Below are positions 39,999 to 50,214 of a stretch of DNA of 64,000 nt, piece after piece. The notes under the pieces are model-generated. The model saw only the letters and a program-made list of their open reading frames with translations, did not search any database and was not told the DNA's origin. The stretch is from Planobispora rosea (GTDB lineage Bacteria > Actinomycetota > Actinomycetes > Streptosporangiales > Streptosporangiaceae), in NCBI RefSeq assembly GCF_014648175.1, contig NZ_BMQP01000031.1, positions 1-64,000 on the forward strand, written 5' to 3'. Position 1 is the stretch's first letter; each line of letters starts with the position of its first letter. A program made the translations under genes and the position numbers.

Positions 39999-42701
39999 AT
40001 GAACGCTCCACTGGTCCTGGGATTCCACGAGATCGGAGCGGACGCGCTCCCGCTCGTCGGAGGCAAGGCCGCCAACCTCGGCGTGCTGACCGCCGCCGGG
40101 CTCCCCGTCCCGCCGGGCCGGTGCGTCACCACGGAGGCCTACCGCAGGGTCACCGAGCGGTCCGGCGGCCTGGAGGCGGTGCTCGACGCCCTGGAGGCGA
40201 CCCCCGCCACGGACACGCGCGGACTGGGCGAGCTGGCCGCGACGGCCCGCAAGGTCGTTCTCGACGCCCCCGTGCCCGACGACATCGCCGAGGCCGTACG
40301 GCACGGCGTGTCCGGCCCCGTCGCCGTCCGCTCCTCCGCCACCGCCGAGGACCTGCCGCACGCCAGCTTCGCCGGGCAGCAGGACACCTACCTCAACGTC
40401 ATCGGCCCGGACGCCGTACTGGAGGCGGTCCGCAAGTGCTGGGCGTCCCTGTGGACCGACCGGGCCGTGGCCTACCGCGCGGCGAACGGCGTCGACCACC
40501 GCACCGTACGGCTGGCCGTCGTGATCCAGGAGATGGTTCAGGCCGAGGTCGCCGGGGTGATGTTCACCGCCAACCCGGTCACCGGACGGCGGCGCGAGGC
40601 CGTGATCGACGCCGCCCCCGGTCTCGGCGAGGCCGTCGTCTCCGGCGCGGTCAACCCCGACCGCTTCGTGGTGGACATCGCCACCGGGCGGATCACCGAG
40701 CGGCGGCCGGGCGACAGGCGGCTGGCCGTACGGTCCCTGCGGGAGGGCGGCGTCGAGCGCGTCGAGATCCCGCAGGCCCCGGCGGACGGCGCGTGCCTCA
40801 CCGATGAGCAGATCAGGGCCCTGGCCGAGCTGGGCGGGCGGGTCGAGGACCACTACGGGGCGCCCCAGGACACCGAGTGGGCGATCGACGGCGACGGCGT
40901 CCTCTGGCTGACCCAGTCACGTCCGATCACCACGCTCTTCCCGATCCCCAGGCACCTGCCCGCCGACCCTCCTCCCGCCGAGACCAGGATCTACTTCTCG
41001 TTCAGCGTCGCGCAGGGGGTCTACCAGCCCGTCACTCCGATGGGCCAGGAGGTCTTCCGGCTGATCTCGGCGGCCGCCGCCGAGCTGTACGGCATCACGG
41101 TGCCCGACCGCCGGGAGGGGGCGCCGGTGCTCGCCGTCGGCGGCCAGCGGATCTTCTTCGACGTCACGGGGGTCATCCGGAGCCGGGTCGGGCGGGCGCT
41201 CGTACCCCGGCTGCTGGACATGATGGAGGCCAGATCGGCCGTGATCCTGCGGGAGCTGGCGCGGGATCCCCGCTTCGGGCTGACCCGGCGCTCCGTCCGT
41301 CCCGCCCTGCGCCGGGCCGTGCGGATCGCGGCCCGCTACCGGATGCCCGCGCGCGCCGCCCGGGCCCTGCTGAACCCGGAGTCCGCGCACCGCAACGCCG
41401 CGCGGGTGGAGTCGGTCCTACGCGCGCGGCTCGCCTCCCCGAAGGACGCCACCGCGCTCGAACGGCTCGACCTCGTCGAGCGGACGATAGCCGCCAAGGT
41501 CTTCCCGGTCGTCCCGACGATCATGCCCAGCGCGCTGGCCGGGCTCGCCATGTTCGCCCTGGCCTCCCGCCTGCTGGGCGACCGCGCCCGGCCCGGCGAG
41601 CTGCTCACCGTCCTGCGCGGCCTGCCGCACAACGTGACCACCGAGATGGATCTGGCGCTGTGGAACCTGGCCACCCGGATCCGCCAGGACGCCGAGGCCG
41701 CGTCCCTGCTGCTGACCACCCCCGCCACCGACCTCGCCGCGCGTTTCCACGCGGGGTCGCTGCCCGCCACGGTGGACGGGGGCCTGCGGGAGTTCCTGGC
41801 GACGTACGGCGTCCGCGCGGTCGCCGAGATCGACATCGGGGTGCCCCGCTGGGTGGAGGATCCGGCCCACGTCATCGGCGTGCTGGCCAACTACCTGCGG
41901 CTGGACGACCCGGCGCTGGCCCCCGACACCGTGTTCGCCAGGGGCGCCGCCGAGGCGGCCGGCACGATCAGGGCCCTGAGCGCCCGAGCGGGCGGCCTCC
42001 GCGGCCGGATCGTCCGCTTCGCCCTCGGCCGGGTCCGTGCCCTGGCCGGGCTGCGGGAGCTCCCCAAGTTCCTCATGGTCACGGCCTTCGCCGCGATGCG
42101 CGCCGAGCTCCGGGCCGTCGGCGCCGAGCTGACCGCCCGCGGCGTCCTGGACTCCCCCGACGACGTCTTCTTCCTCACGCTGAAGGAGACCCGCTCCGCT
42201 CTCACCGGGGCGCCGGCGCAGGACGGGACGTCCGCGCCGCGCACCCTGGTGGCCGAGCGGCGCGAGGAGGCCGCGCGTGAGAGGCGCCGCAGGCACCTTC
42301 CGCGCGTGATCCTGTCGGACGGCACCGAACCGGAGGCGGTCGCCGCCCCCGGTGCCGTCCCCGGTGCCCTTCCCGGTGCCGCGGACCGCGCGCTGACCGG
42401 CACCCCCGCCTCGGCGGGGACGGTGACCGGCGTCGCCAGGGTGGTCCTCGACCCGGCCGGGGCGCACCTCGAACCCGGCGAGATCCTGGTCTGCCCGTCC
42501 ACCGACCCCGGCTGGACCCCGCTGTTCCTGACCGCGGGCGGCCTGGTGATGGAGATGGGCGGAGCCAACTCGCACGGGGCCGTGGTCGCCCGGGAGTACG
42601 GCATCCCGGCGGTCGTCGGCGTGGCCCGCGCGACCGAGCACGTCGCCACGGGCCAGAAGATCACTGTGGACGGCACCTCCGGCACGGTCGTCACGTCCTA
42701 G
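39999..42701 (+). CDS. Rifampin phosphotransferase-like PEP-synthase family enzyme
   Basis: 900 residues, ATG behind GAGGAGG. The N-terminal ATP-grasp domain (about 10-315) includes G-G-K-A-A-N-L-G near 21-28, V-A-V-R-S-S-A-T-A-E-D near 108-118 and T-Q-S-R-P-I-T near 306-312. The middle region (about 330-790) would be the substrate domain. The C-terminal swivel domain (about 800-900) has G-G-A-N-S-H-G-A-V-V-A-R-E-Y-G-I-P with phospho-His 859. This is the layout of Rph (about 865 residues), which phosphorylates rifamycins using ATP, and of uncharacterised paralogues. The motif before the His differs from Rph's usual G-G-M-M-T-H, so the true substrate is open. An in-frame P-G-A repeat lies before the swivel domain. 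Confidence 0.75.
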   Translation: MNAPLVLGFHEIGADALPLVGGKAANLGVLTAAGLPVPPGRCVTTEAYRRVTERSGGLEAVLDALEATPATDTRGLGELAATARKVVLDAPVPDDIAEAVRHGVSGPVAVRSSATAEDLPHASFAGQQDTYLNVIGPDAVLEAVRKCWASLWTDRAVAYRAANGVDHRTVRLAVVIQEMVQAEVAGVMFTANPVTGRRREAVIDAAPGLGEAVVSGAVNPDRFVVDIATGRITERRPGDRRLAVRSLREGGVERVEIPQAPADGACLTDEQIRALAELGGRVEDHYGAPQDTEWAIDGDGVLWLTQSRPITTLFPIPRHLPADPPPAETRIYFSFSVAQGVYQPVTPMGQEVFRLISAAAAELYGITVPDRREGAPVLAVGGQRIFFDVTGVIRSRVGRALVPRLLDMMEARSAVILRELARDPRFGLTRRSVRPALRRAVRIAARYRMPARAARALLNPESAHRNAARVESVLRARLASPKDATALERLDLVERTIAAKVFPVVPTIMPSALAGLAMFALASRLLGDRARPGELLTVLRGLPHNVTTEMDLALWNLATRIRQDAEAASLLLTTPATDLAARFHAGSLPATVDGGLREFLATYGVRAVAEIDIGVPRWVEDPAHVIGVLANYLRLDDPALAPDTVFARGAAEAAGTIRALSARAGGLRGRIVRFALGRVRALAGLRELPKFLMVTAFAAMRAELRAVGAELTARGVLDSPDDVFFLTLKETRSALTGAPAQDGTSAPRTLVAERREEAARERRRRHLPRVILSDGTEPEAVAAPGAVPGALPGAADRALTGTPASAGTVTGVARVVLDPAGAHLEPGEILVCPSTDPGWTPLFLTAGGLVMEMGGANSHGAVVAREYGIPAVVGVARATEHVATGQKITVDGTSGTVVTS

Positions 42702-42772
42702 CCGCCACGACCCGCACGACCCGCCGGGACCTCAAGGCGGCGCGGGCGGCGCGAACCGCCGGAGAGATCTCG

Positions 42773-42786
42773 ACCAAGCGCTTGGC
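42773..42786. promoter_or_regulatory. KstR2-type palindrome upstream of prpE
   Basis: ACCAAGCGCTTGGC matches the AnCAAGnnCTTGnT consensus except for the last base. It lies 19 bp before the ATG, the same arrangement as the site at 4822-4835 before the other acyl-CoA ligase. Confidence 0.55.
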
Positions 42787-42805
42787 AAGGGAGCATGATG
42801 GCGGG

Positions 42806-44672
<1,867 letters not shown>

Positions 44673-44698
<26 letters not shown>

Positions 44699-45827
44699 CC
44701 CGGGAGCGCTGGGGCGCCCGATAGGCCCACTGCCACAGCAGCTCCAGCGGCCCCCGGTCGTGGCGGCGCAGCCAGAGCGAGGCCAGCGTCATGAACAGCA
44801 GGCAGATGCCCGCCCAGGCGAGCGGCACCCACCACGGCCGCAGCCCGTCCAGGCGCTCGGCCAGTCCGAGGCCCCAGCCGTAGCAGAGCGCGGCCGCCAC
44901 CAGGTTCTGGAAGACGTAGCAGCTCAGGGCGGTCCGGCCGACGGCCGTCAGGCCCCGCCGCAGCGGGCCGGGGGTGCCGGTCAGCCGGTGGGCGACCGTG
45001 GTGACCAGGCCGAGCAGGCCCAGTGCCACCAGCGGCGGCAGCAGGTAGCGGTCCACCAGGAACCAGCCCTCCCCGGCGAAGGAGGTCAGCAGGTTCAGCG
45101 GGAGGCCCGCGCCGAGACCGAAGATCATGAGCTTGCGCCGGAGCGCGGCGCCCCGGCCGGAGTCCTCGAACGCCCCGGCGCGCATCAGCCGGGAGCCGAG
45201 CAGGAACAGCACGATGCCCATCGGGACGATGAACACCGCCTCCAGCCGGTAGAGGACGAACGACTCGACCCGGGCCGCGACCTGCTCGGCGTAGCTCCCG
45301 TCGCTGAACAGGGTGCTCCGCCCGGTGTCCGAGGCGGATCCCGCGCCCTGGCCGTACAGCATGGCGGCGGTGAGCAGGCCGGTGACGAGCGCGAACACCG
45401 ATCCCACGCCGATCATCCAGGCCCGGACGGCGCGGTCGCTCCGGCCGATCAGGTAGGCCACGATCATCGAGGTGATCGCGTAGGCCATGAGAACGTCGAA
45501 CTCGAAGATCAGGAAGTAGTGGATCAGCCCCTCGGCGAACAGCAGCGCCGCCCGCCACAGGTACCAGCCCGGCCAGGGCGTGCCCCGCCGCCGCGCCGAG
45601 CGGTACTGCAGCTCCAGGCCGACCCCGAACAGCAGGGTGAGCAGCGCCAGGAACTTGCCGTTGGTCAGGAACCGCAGGAAAGTCTCCACGGTCCCCGGCT
45701 GGGACAGCGCACCGAACACACCCGCGGGCCCGGCGGGATCGGTGAAGATCCAGATATTCGTGCCCAACGTGCCCATGATGGCGACGCCTCTGAGGACGTC
45801 GAGCGCGCCAATGCGGTGATTCGTCAT
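44673..45827 (-). CDS. DUF418-family integral membrane protein
   Basis: 384 residues from ATG 45827. L-D-V-L-R-G-V-A-I-M-G near residues 8-18 is the family's N-terminal signature, related to acyltransferase-3-like membrane proteins. About ten hydrophobic helices follow, with Y-V-F-Q-N-L-V near 316-322 in the C-terminal DUF418 domain. The function of the family is unknown. A GTG (45869) or ATG (45863) would give a longer form, but the extra residues are unlike the family. The last 26 bp overlap prpE. Confidence 0.8.
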
Positions 45828-45882
45828 GATGTCCACGATTGCGCCCCGGCCGGCGGAGGACATCGTCACGCAGACCCAACCG

Positions 45883-45908
45883 GGCCGTACACCGATGGAT
45901 GTACGGCC
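45883..45908. terminator. Hairpin with GTACGG arms between hydrolase and DUF418 genes
   Basis: Perfect 9 bp arms (GGCCGTACA, 45883-45891, and TGTACGGCC, 45900-45908) with an 8 bp loop, 26 bp after the hydrolase stop on the minus strand. It probably ends that transcript. Its arms share the GTACGGCC word of the other hairpins. Confidence 0.5.
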
Positions 45909-45934
45909 TCCGTCTTCGGTCGGCCCCGGCTGCC

Positions 45935-46843
45935 CTATCCCTCCGCGGGCGAGCCGTGCAGGTGCTCGCCGAGGAAGGCGGTCACCGCCTCGACGGCCTG
46001 GGTGACGTACGGCTCGGCGTCGTAGAGGTCGATGTGCAGCCGGGCGTCGAGCCAGACGAGCTTCTTGGGCCCGTCCATGCGTTTGTACGCCTCCTCGGCG
46101 CCCTCGGGGGAGCAGAAGCGGTCGGCCACCCCGTGCACGATGATCCCCGGCGTGGGCGCCAGGAAGTCGGCGCCGGTCATGTTGTCCACGGTGATCAGCT
46201 CGCGGATGGAGGCCCGGGTGACCTCGTTGCGCCAGTGCGGCGAGGCGCTGCGGGAGGTGCCGTAGTAGGCGAACGGCTCGTCGCCCGGCATCGCCGCCTC
46301 CCCCTCCTCCGCGACGGCCGGCATGTACTCCACCGGCCCGCCCTGATCCTGGCGCTCCAGGATCCCGGTGAAGGAGGCCAGCGTGCCCCGGTAACCGTCC
46401 GGGGACATCCCGGCGCGCATGGCGTAGGGGTTGTTGTAGGCCCCGGCGATCCCGGCGAAGGCCTTCACCCGGGGGTCGAAGGCGGCGAACTTCAGCGCGT
46501 AGCCCCCGCCCAGGCAGATGCCGATCGCGCCGATCCGGTCGCCGTCCACCTCGGGCCGGGCGCGCAGCAGCGAGACCGCGGCCCGCAGGTCGTGCAGCTT
46601 GCCCTGCGGGTCTTCGTGTCGGCGCGGCTGCCCGCCGGACTCACCCCAGTTGCGGTGGTCGAACGCCAGCGTCGTGTAGCCGGCCTCGGCCAGCCGGGCC
46701 GCGTAGAGCCCGGTGACCTGGTCACGGGTGCCGGTGAACGGCCCGGTGAAGACCAGCGCCGGGTGCGGCCCCGGCCCCTCGGGCACGCGCAGGTCTCCGA
46801 CGAGCGTGATCCCGTCGGCGGTGAACTCAACCCTCTCGGTCAT
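45935..46843 (-). CDS. Alpha/beta hydrolase of the dienelactone-hydrolase type
   Basis: 302 residues. D-H-R-N-W-G-E-S-G-G near 63-72 and the nucleophile elbow G-I-C-L-G-G near 109-114 are present. The nucleophile is Cys instead of Ser, as in dienelactone hydrolases. Asp in G-V-A-D-R-F near 241 and His in A-R-L-H-I-D near 270 complete a plausible triad. The substrate is unknown. ATG 46843 was chosen over a longer frame that reads into structured non-coding DNA. It lies downstream of the amine oxidase gene on the same strand but is separated by the structured region 46844-47002. Confidence 0.78.
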   Translation of the reverse strand: MTERVEFTADGITLVGDLRVPEGPGPHPALVFTGPFTGTRDQVTGLYAARLAEAGYTTLAFDHRNWGESGGQPRRHEDPQGKLHDLRAAVSLLRARPEVDGDRIGAIGICLGGGYALKFAAFDPRVKAFAGIAGAYNNPYAMRAGMSPDGYRGTLASFTGILERQDQGGPVEYMPAVAEEGEAAMPGDEPFAYYGTSRSASPHWRNEVTRASIRELITVDNMTGADFLAPTPGIIVHGVADRFCSPEGAEEAYKRMDGPKKLVWLDARLHIDLYDAEPYVTQAVEAVTAFLGEHLHGSPAEG

Positions 46844-46852
46844 GCCCCCAGT

Positions 46853-46962
46853 CTGTACGGCCCGCGCCCCCGGGTCGAGCCGGGAGCGCGAGCCTGTGGA
46901 CGACGCGCGGAGGCGGGCGGGCACCTGTGGACGCCGTGCCCGCGCGGGCGCGGGCCGTACAG
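46853..46962. repeat. Nested inverted repeat with GTACGGCCCGCGCCC arms
   Basis: Perfect 17 bp outer arms (46853-46869 and 46946-46962) enclose 76 bp. Inside lies a second stem (GCGGGCAC and GTGCCCGC with an 11 bp loop, about 46918-46944), and CCTGTGGACG-like words occur twice. The outer arm core is identical to the hairpin at 13961. It looks like a small non-autonomous palindromic element or a structured 5' leader of the hydrolase mRNA. Confidence 0.75.
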
Positions 46963-46974
46963 AATGAGGTCGGA

Positions 46975-46996
46975 CCGGATCCGGATCCGGATCCGG
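46975..46996. repeat. CCGGAT microsatellite
   Basis: CCGGAT three times plus CCGG, directly after the stop codon of the amine oxidase gene on the minus strand. The repeat is self-complementary and could fold into a hairpin ending that transcript. Confidence 0.8.
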
Positions 46997-47002
46997 CGCA
47001 CG

Positions 47003-48397
47003 CTAGGAGTCGAACCCGAGGCCCATCCTGTCCAGGGTGCGCAGCCAGAGGTTGCGGCGGCCCTGGTTGAGGTCGGCCCGGGCGATCGACCAGCGGGTCA
47101 TCTGGATGCCCGCCGAGCGGATCGGCTCGGGCGGGAACGGGATCGGCTTCTCCTTGACCATCCGCAGCTCGGTCCGCTCCGTCCGCTCCCCGCTCAGCAT
47201 GTCGAGCATGACGTTGGCCCCGAAGCGGGTCGCCCCGACGCCCATCCCCGTGTAGCCGACGGCGTAGGCCAGGCGCCCGCCGTGCGACTGCCCGTAGAAG
47301 GCGCTGAAGCGGCTGCAGGTGTCGATGATCCCGCCCCACCGGTGGGTGAAGCGCAGCCCCGACAGCTGCGGGAACGTGGTGAAGAAGTGCTCGGCCAGCT
47401 TGACGAAGGTCTCGTCGCGCTGCTCGTACTCCGGCTTGATCTTCCCGCCGTTGTAGTAGACGGCGTCGTAGCCGCCCCACAGGATGCGGTTGTCCTGCGT
47501 CAGCCGGTAGTAGTGGAACTGGTTGGCCGCGTCCCCGACGCCCTGGCGGTTGTGCCAGCCGACCGAGGCCAGCTGCTCAGCCGAGAGCGGTTCGGTCATC
47601 AGCGCGTAGTCGTAGACCGGCACCAGGAAGTGCTTCAGCCGCCGCAGCAGCGGCTGGAACACGCCGGTGCCGAGGGCGACCCTGGCGGCCTTCACCGTGC
47701 CGTACGGCGTCAGCAGGTCCAGGCCCGCCGGGACGTCCTTGACGGAGCGGACGGGGGTGCGCTCGTAGATGCGCACGCCCAGGTCCAGGCATGCCTGCCG
47801 CAGACCCCACGCCAGCCGGGCGGGGTCGAGCATGGCGCAGCCGTCGCGTTCCCACATCCCTCCGACGTAGGTGGGCGAGTCCACCTCCGCCCGCACCCGG
47901 TCGGCGTCCATCACGTCGAACCGGACGCCCAGCTCGCGGGCGACCTGCGCGCTCTCGTGCATCTCCTCCAGCTGCCACGGCTCGGTCGCCACGTGCAGCT
48001 CCCCGGTGCGCTCGTAGCCGCAGTCGATGCCGTAACGGGTGACGGTCTCGCCGATCTCGTCGAGGTTGCGCAGGCCCATGTGCTCCAGCGTCGAGATCTC
48101 CTCGGGCCAGCGTTCCAGCCCGTTGGCGATGCCGTGGGTGAGGGTCGCCATCGCGAAGCCGCCGTTGCGCCCGGAGGCCGCCCAGCCGATCCTCCGCCCT
48201 TCGAGCAGCACCACGTCCAGCGACGGGTCGCGCTCCTTGGCCATCAGAGCCGTCCACAACCCCGAGAAGCCACCGCCGACCACCGCGAGGTCGGCCGTCG
48301 TGTTTCCGAACAGCCGCGCCTGCGGCTCGGGTTTCGCCGTGCTGTCGAGCCAGTACGGCTTGCGCTCCGCATCAGTCAGTGCCTTCAGCGGATCCAC
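47003..48397 (-). CDS. FAD-dependent amine oxidase (PuuB-like, DAO superfamily)
   Basis: 464 residues from GTG 48397, which has GGGAAG 7 bp upstream; a TTG at 48412 is the alternative. V-V-G-G-G-F-S-G-L-W near residues 39-48 binds FAD. G-R-R-I-G-W-A-A-S-G-R-N-G-G-F near 67-81 and a C-terminal G-Y-T-G-M-G-V motif are typical of gamma-glutamylputrescine or glycine/sarcosine-type oxidases. With the polyamine transporter and aminobutyraldehyde dehydrogenase genes beside it, putrescine or a conjugate is the probable substrate, giving an aldehyde, ammonia and H2O2. A hairpin after potC and 170 bp of spacer separate it from the rest of the operon, so it may also have its own promoter. Confidence 0.8.
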   Translation of the reverse strand: MDPLKALTDAERKPYWLDSTAKPEPQARLFGNTTADLAVVGGGFSGLWTALMAKERDPSLDVVLLEGRRIGWAASGRNGGFAMATLTHGIANGLERWPEEISTLEHMGLRNLDEIGETVTRYGIDCGYERTGELHVATEPWQLEEMHESAQVARELGVRFDVMDADRVRAEVDSPTYVGGMWERDGCAMLDPARLAWGLRQACLDLGVRIYERTPVRSVKDVPAGLDLLTPYGTVKAARVALGTGVFQPLLRRLKHFLVPVYDYALMTEPLSAEQLASVGWHNRQGVGDAANQFHYYRLTQDNRILWGGYDAVYYNGGKIKPEYEQRDETFVKLAEHFFTTFPQLSGLRFTHRWGGIIDTCSRFSAFYGQSHGGRLAYAVGYTGMGVGATRFGANVMLDMLSGERTERTELRMVKEKPIPFPPEPIRSAGIQMTRWSIARADLNQGRRNLWLRTLDRMGLGFDS

Positions 48398-48448
48398 AAT
48401 CTCACTTCCCAACGTGAGTCTTGAAAGCGTTTCTTGAGTTGATTGCTC

Positions 48449-48464
48449 GATCAGTCAGTTGATC
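48449..48464. promoter_or_regulatory. Palindrome upstream of the amine oxidase gene
   Basis: GATCA, 6 bp, TGATC in an AT-richer stretch 52-67 bp upstream of the oxidase start. It may be an operator that gives the oxidase separate control. Confidence 0.35.
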
Positions 48465-48527
48465 GGGCGCGGGTTCCCCCCGCCTGATTCCGATCTCGCC
48501 TCCCTGTTCCTTGCCGCGGACGGTATG

Positions 48528-48563
48528 CCGGGGGCCCCGCACCACGCGGTACGGGGCCCCCGG
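48528..48563 (-). terminator. Strong hairpin after potC
   Basis: Perfect 12 bp GC-only arms (48528-48539 and 48552-48563) with a 12 bp loop, 5 bp after the potC stop. It should end or attenuate transcription before the oxidase gene. Confidence 0.75.
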
Positions 48564-48568
48564 AGTCC

Positions 48569-49351
48569 TCAGGCGCGACGCCTGCTCGCAACCGCGTTGG
48601 CGATCGCGATGGCGACTCCGATACCGAAGATTAGCGTGCCCATGACGTTGACTTGCGGGGGAATGCCCACTTTGACCGAACCCATGATCCACAGCGGGAA
48701 CGTCAGCTGGTTGCCGTTGACGAAGCTCGTCACGACGTAGTCGTCGATGGACAGCGCGAAGGCCAGCAGCGCCCCGGCGAGCACACCCGGCATGATCGCC
48801 GGAAGGGTGACCAGCCGGAACGTGGTCCACGTGCCCGCCCCCAGATCCCTGGCCGCCTCCTCAAGCGAGGGGTCGAGCCCGACCACCCGGGCGCGCACCG
48901 TCACCACCACGAAGGACAGCGAGAACAGCACGTGCGCGATGGTGATGGTGGCCAGGCCCCGGGGGGTGTTGCCCGAGACGAACAGGGACAGCAGCGAGGC
49001 TCCCATGACCAGCTCGGGCGTCGAGATCGCCGCGAAGACCAGGAAGTTGCTCACCCCCCGCCCGCGGAAGCGGTGCCGTCCCAGGGCCAGGCCCAGGGCG
49101 GTGCCGATCACGGTGGTCAGCACGGTGCTGACCACCGCCACCTGCAACGAGTTGACCAGCGCCCCGGTGAGGGAGCTGTCGGCGAACAGCTCCCCGTACC
49201 AGCGGAACGTGAAGCCCTGCCAGGAGGTGTTGGACTTGCTCTGCTTGTCGTTGAAGCCGAACATGATCATCACGATGATCGGCGCGGTGAGCCACGCGAT
49301 GATCAGCCAGGTGTAGCCGTGCAGGAGCCTGTCGCCGAGCTTGCCTGTCAT
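48569..49351 (-). CDS. potC: Polyamine ABC transporter permease, PotC-like
   Basis: 260 residues with six hydrophobic helices and the E-A-A-R-D-L-G-A-x8-R-L-V-T-L-P loop near 165-185 that contacts the ATPase. The long first extracytoplasmic loop after helix 1 (N-D-x-x-S-x-x-x-W) is typical for spermidine/putrescine permeases. The ATG overlaps the potB stop by 4 bp. With PotA, PotB and PotD it imports polyamines, most likely putrescine. Confidence 0.87.
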   Translation of the reverse strand: MTGKLGDRLLHGYTWLIIAWLTAPIIVMIMFGFNDKQSKSNTSWQGFTFRWYGELFADSSLTGALVNSLQVAVVSTVLTTVIGTALGLALGRHRFRGRGVSNFLVFAAISTPELVMGASLLSLFVSGNTPRGLATITIAHVLFSLSFVVVTVRARVVGLDPSLEEAARDLGAGTWTTFRLVTLPAIMPGVLAGALLAFALSIDDYVVTSFVNGNQLTFPLWIMGSVKVGIPPQVNVMGTLIFGIGVAIAIANAVASRRRA

Positions 49352-50211
49352 CGGGCCGCCGCCTCCAGCACGTTCTCGGTGCCGAGCGACCGGGCGTAGA
49401 CGAAGATGCCCACCAGCAGCACCGCCATCAGCGTGAACGACAGCGCCGACGCGGTCGGGTAGTCGTTGTTGGTCATGTACTCGGTCTGGATGATGTTGCC
49501 GATCATCGTGGTGCCGGTGCCGCCGAGCACCCGGGCGTTGACCGGGTCGGCCGTGGCAGGCACGAAGGTCATCAGCACGCCCGCGAAGACGCCCGGCAGC
49601 GACAGCGGCAGCACCACCCTGCGGAAGGCCGCCCACCGCGAGGCGTACAGATCGTAGGCGGCCTCGATCACCCGCGGGTCCACCCGCTCCAGCGCCACGT
49701 AGATCGGCAGCACCATGAACGGCAGGAAGTTGTAGACCAGGCCGCCGATCACCGCGAACTCGGTGGCCAGCACGTGGAAGCCCTGGGGCAGCAGGCCCGC
49801 CGACTTCAGCGGCCCGAACAGGATGCCGTCGTCGGCCAGCAGGAAGCCCCAGGAGATCGTGCGCAGCACGAACGAGACGAAGAACGGCAGCAGCAGCAGG
49901 AACAGGTACATCGACTTGCGCCTGCCGCCCTTGAAGGCGATCCAGTAGGCCATCGGGTAGGCCAGCAGCAACATGATCACCGTGGCGACGCCGCCGTAGA
50001 CCAGCGACCTGATCATCTGCGTGTGGTACTGCCCGATGGCGGCGGCGTAGTTGGAGACGCTGAAGGTCTGCTGGAAACCCTCAAGGATGTTGCCGGTCGT
50101 CAGCGAGACCGAGGCCATGGCCGCGATCGGCACCACGAAGAAGACGCCGAACCAGATCCACGCCGGCAGCGCCAGCAGGTACGGCGCGGCCGTCGCTCTG
50201 ACTCTTCTCAT
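49348..50211 (-). CDS. potB: Polyamine ABC transporter permease, PotB-like
   Basis: 287 residues, six or seven hydrophobic helices, with the coupling loop E-A-A-Y-D-L-Y-A-S-x3-A-F-R-R-V-V-L-P near 188-206. The S-W-G-F-L-L segment near 118-123 and the long periplasmic N-terminal region are as in PotB/PotH. It starts 3 bp after the PotD stop and overlaps potC by 4 bp. Forms the channel with PotC. Confidence 0.87.
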   Translation of the reverse strand: MRRVRATAAPYLLALPAWIWFGVFFVVPIAAMASVSLTTGNILEGFQQTFSVSNYAAAIGQYHTQMIRSLVYGGVATVIMLLLAYPMAYWIAFKGGRRKSMYLFLLLLPFFVSFVLRTISWGFLLADDGILFGPLKSAGLLPQGFHVLATEFAVIGGLVYNFLPFMVLPIYVALERVDPRVIEAAYDLYASRWAAFRRVVLPLSLPGVFAGVLMTFVPATADPVNARVLGGTGTTMIGNIIQTEYMTNNDYPTASALSFTLMAVLLVGIFVYARSLGTENVLEAAAR

Positions 50212-50214
50212 CCG

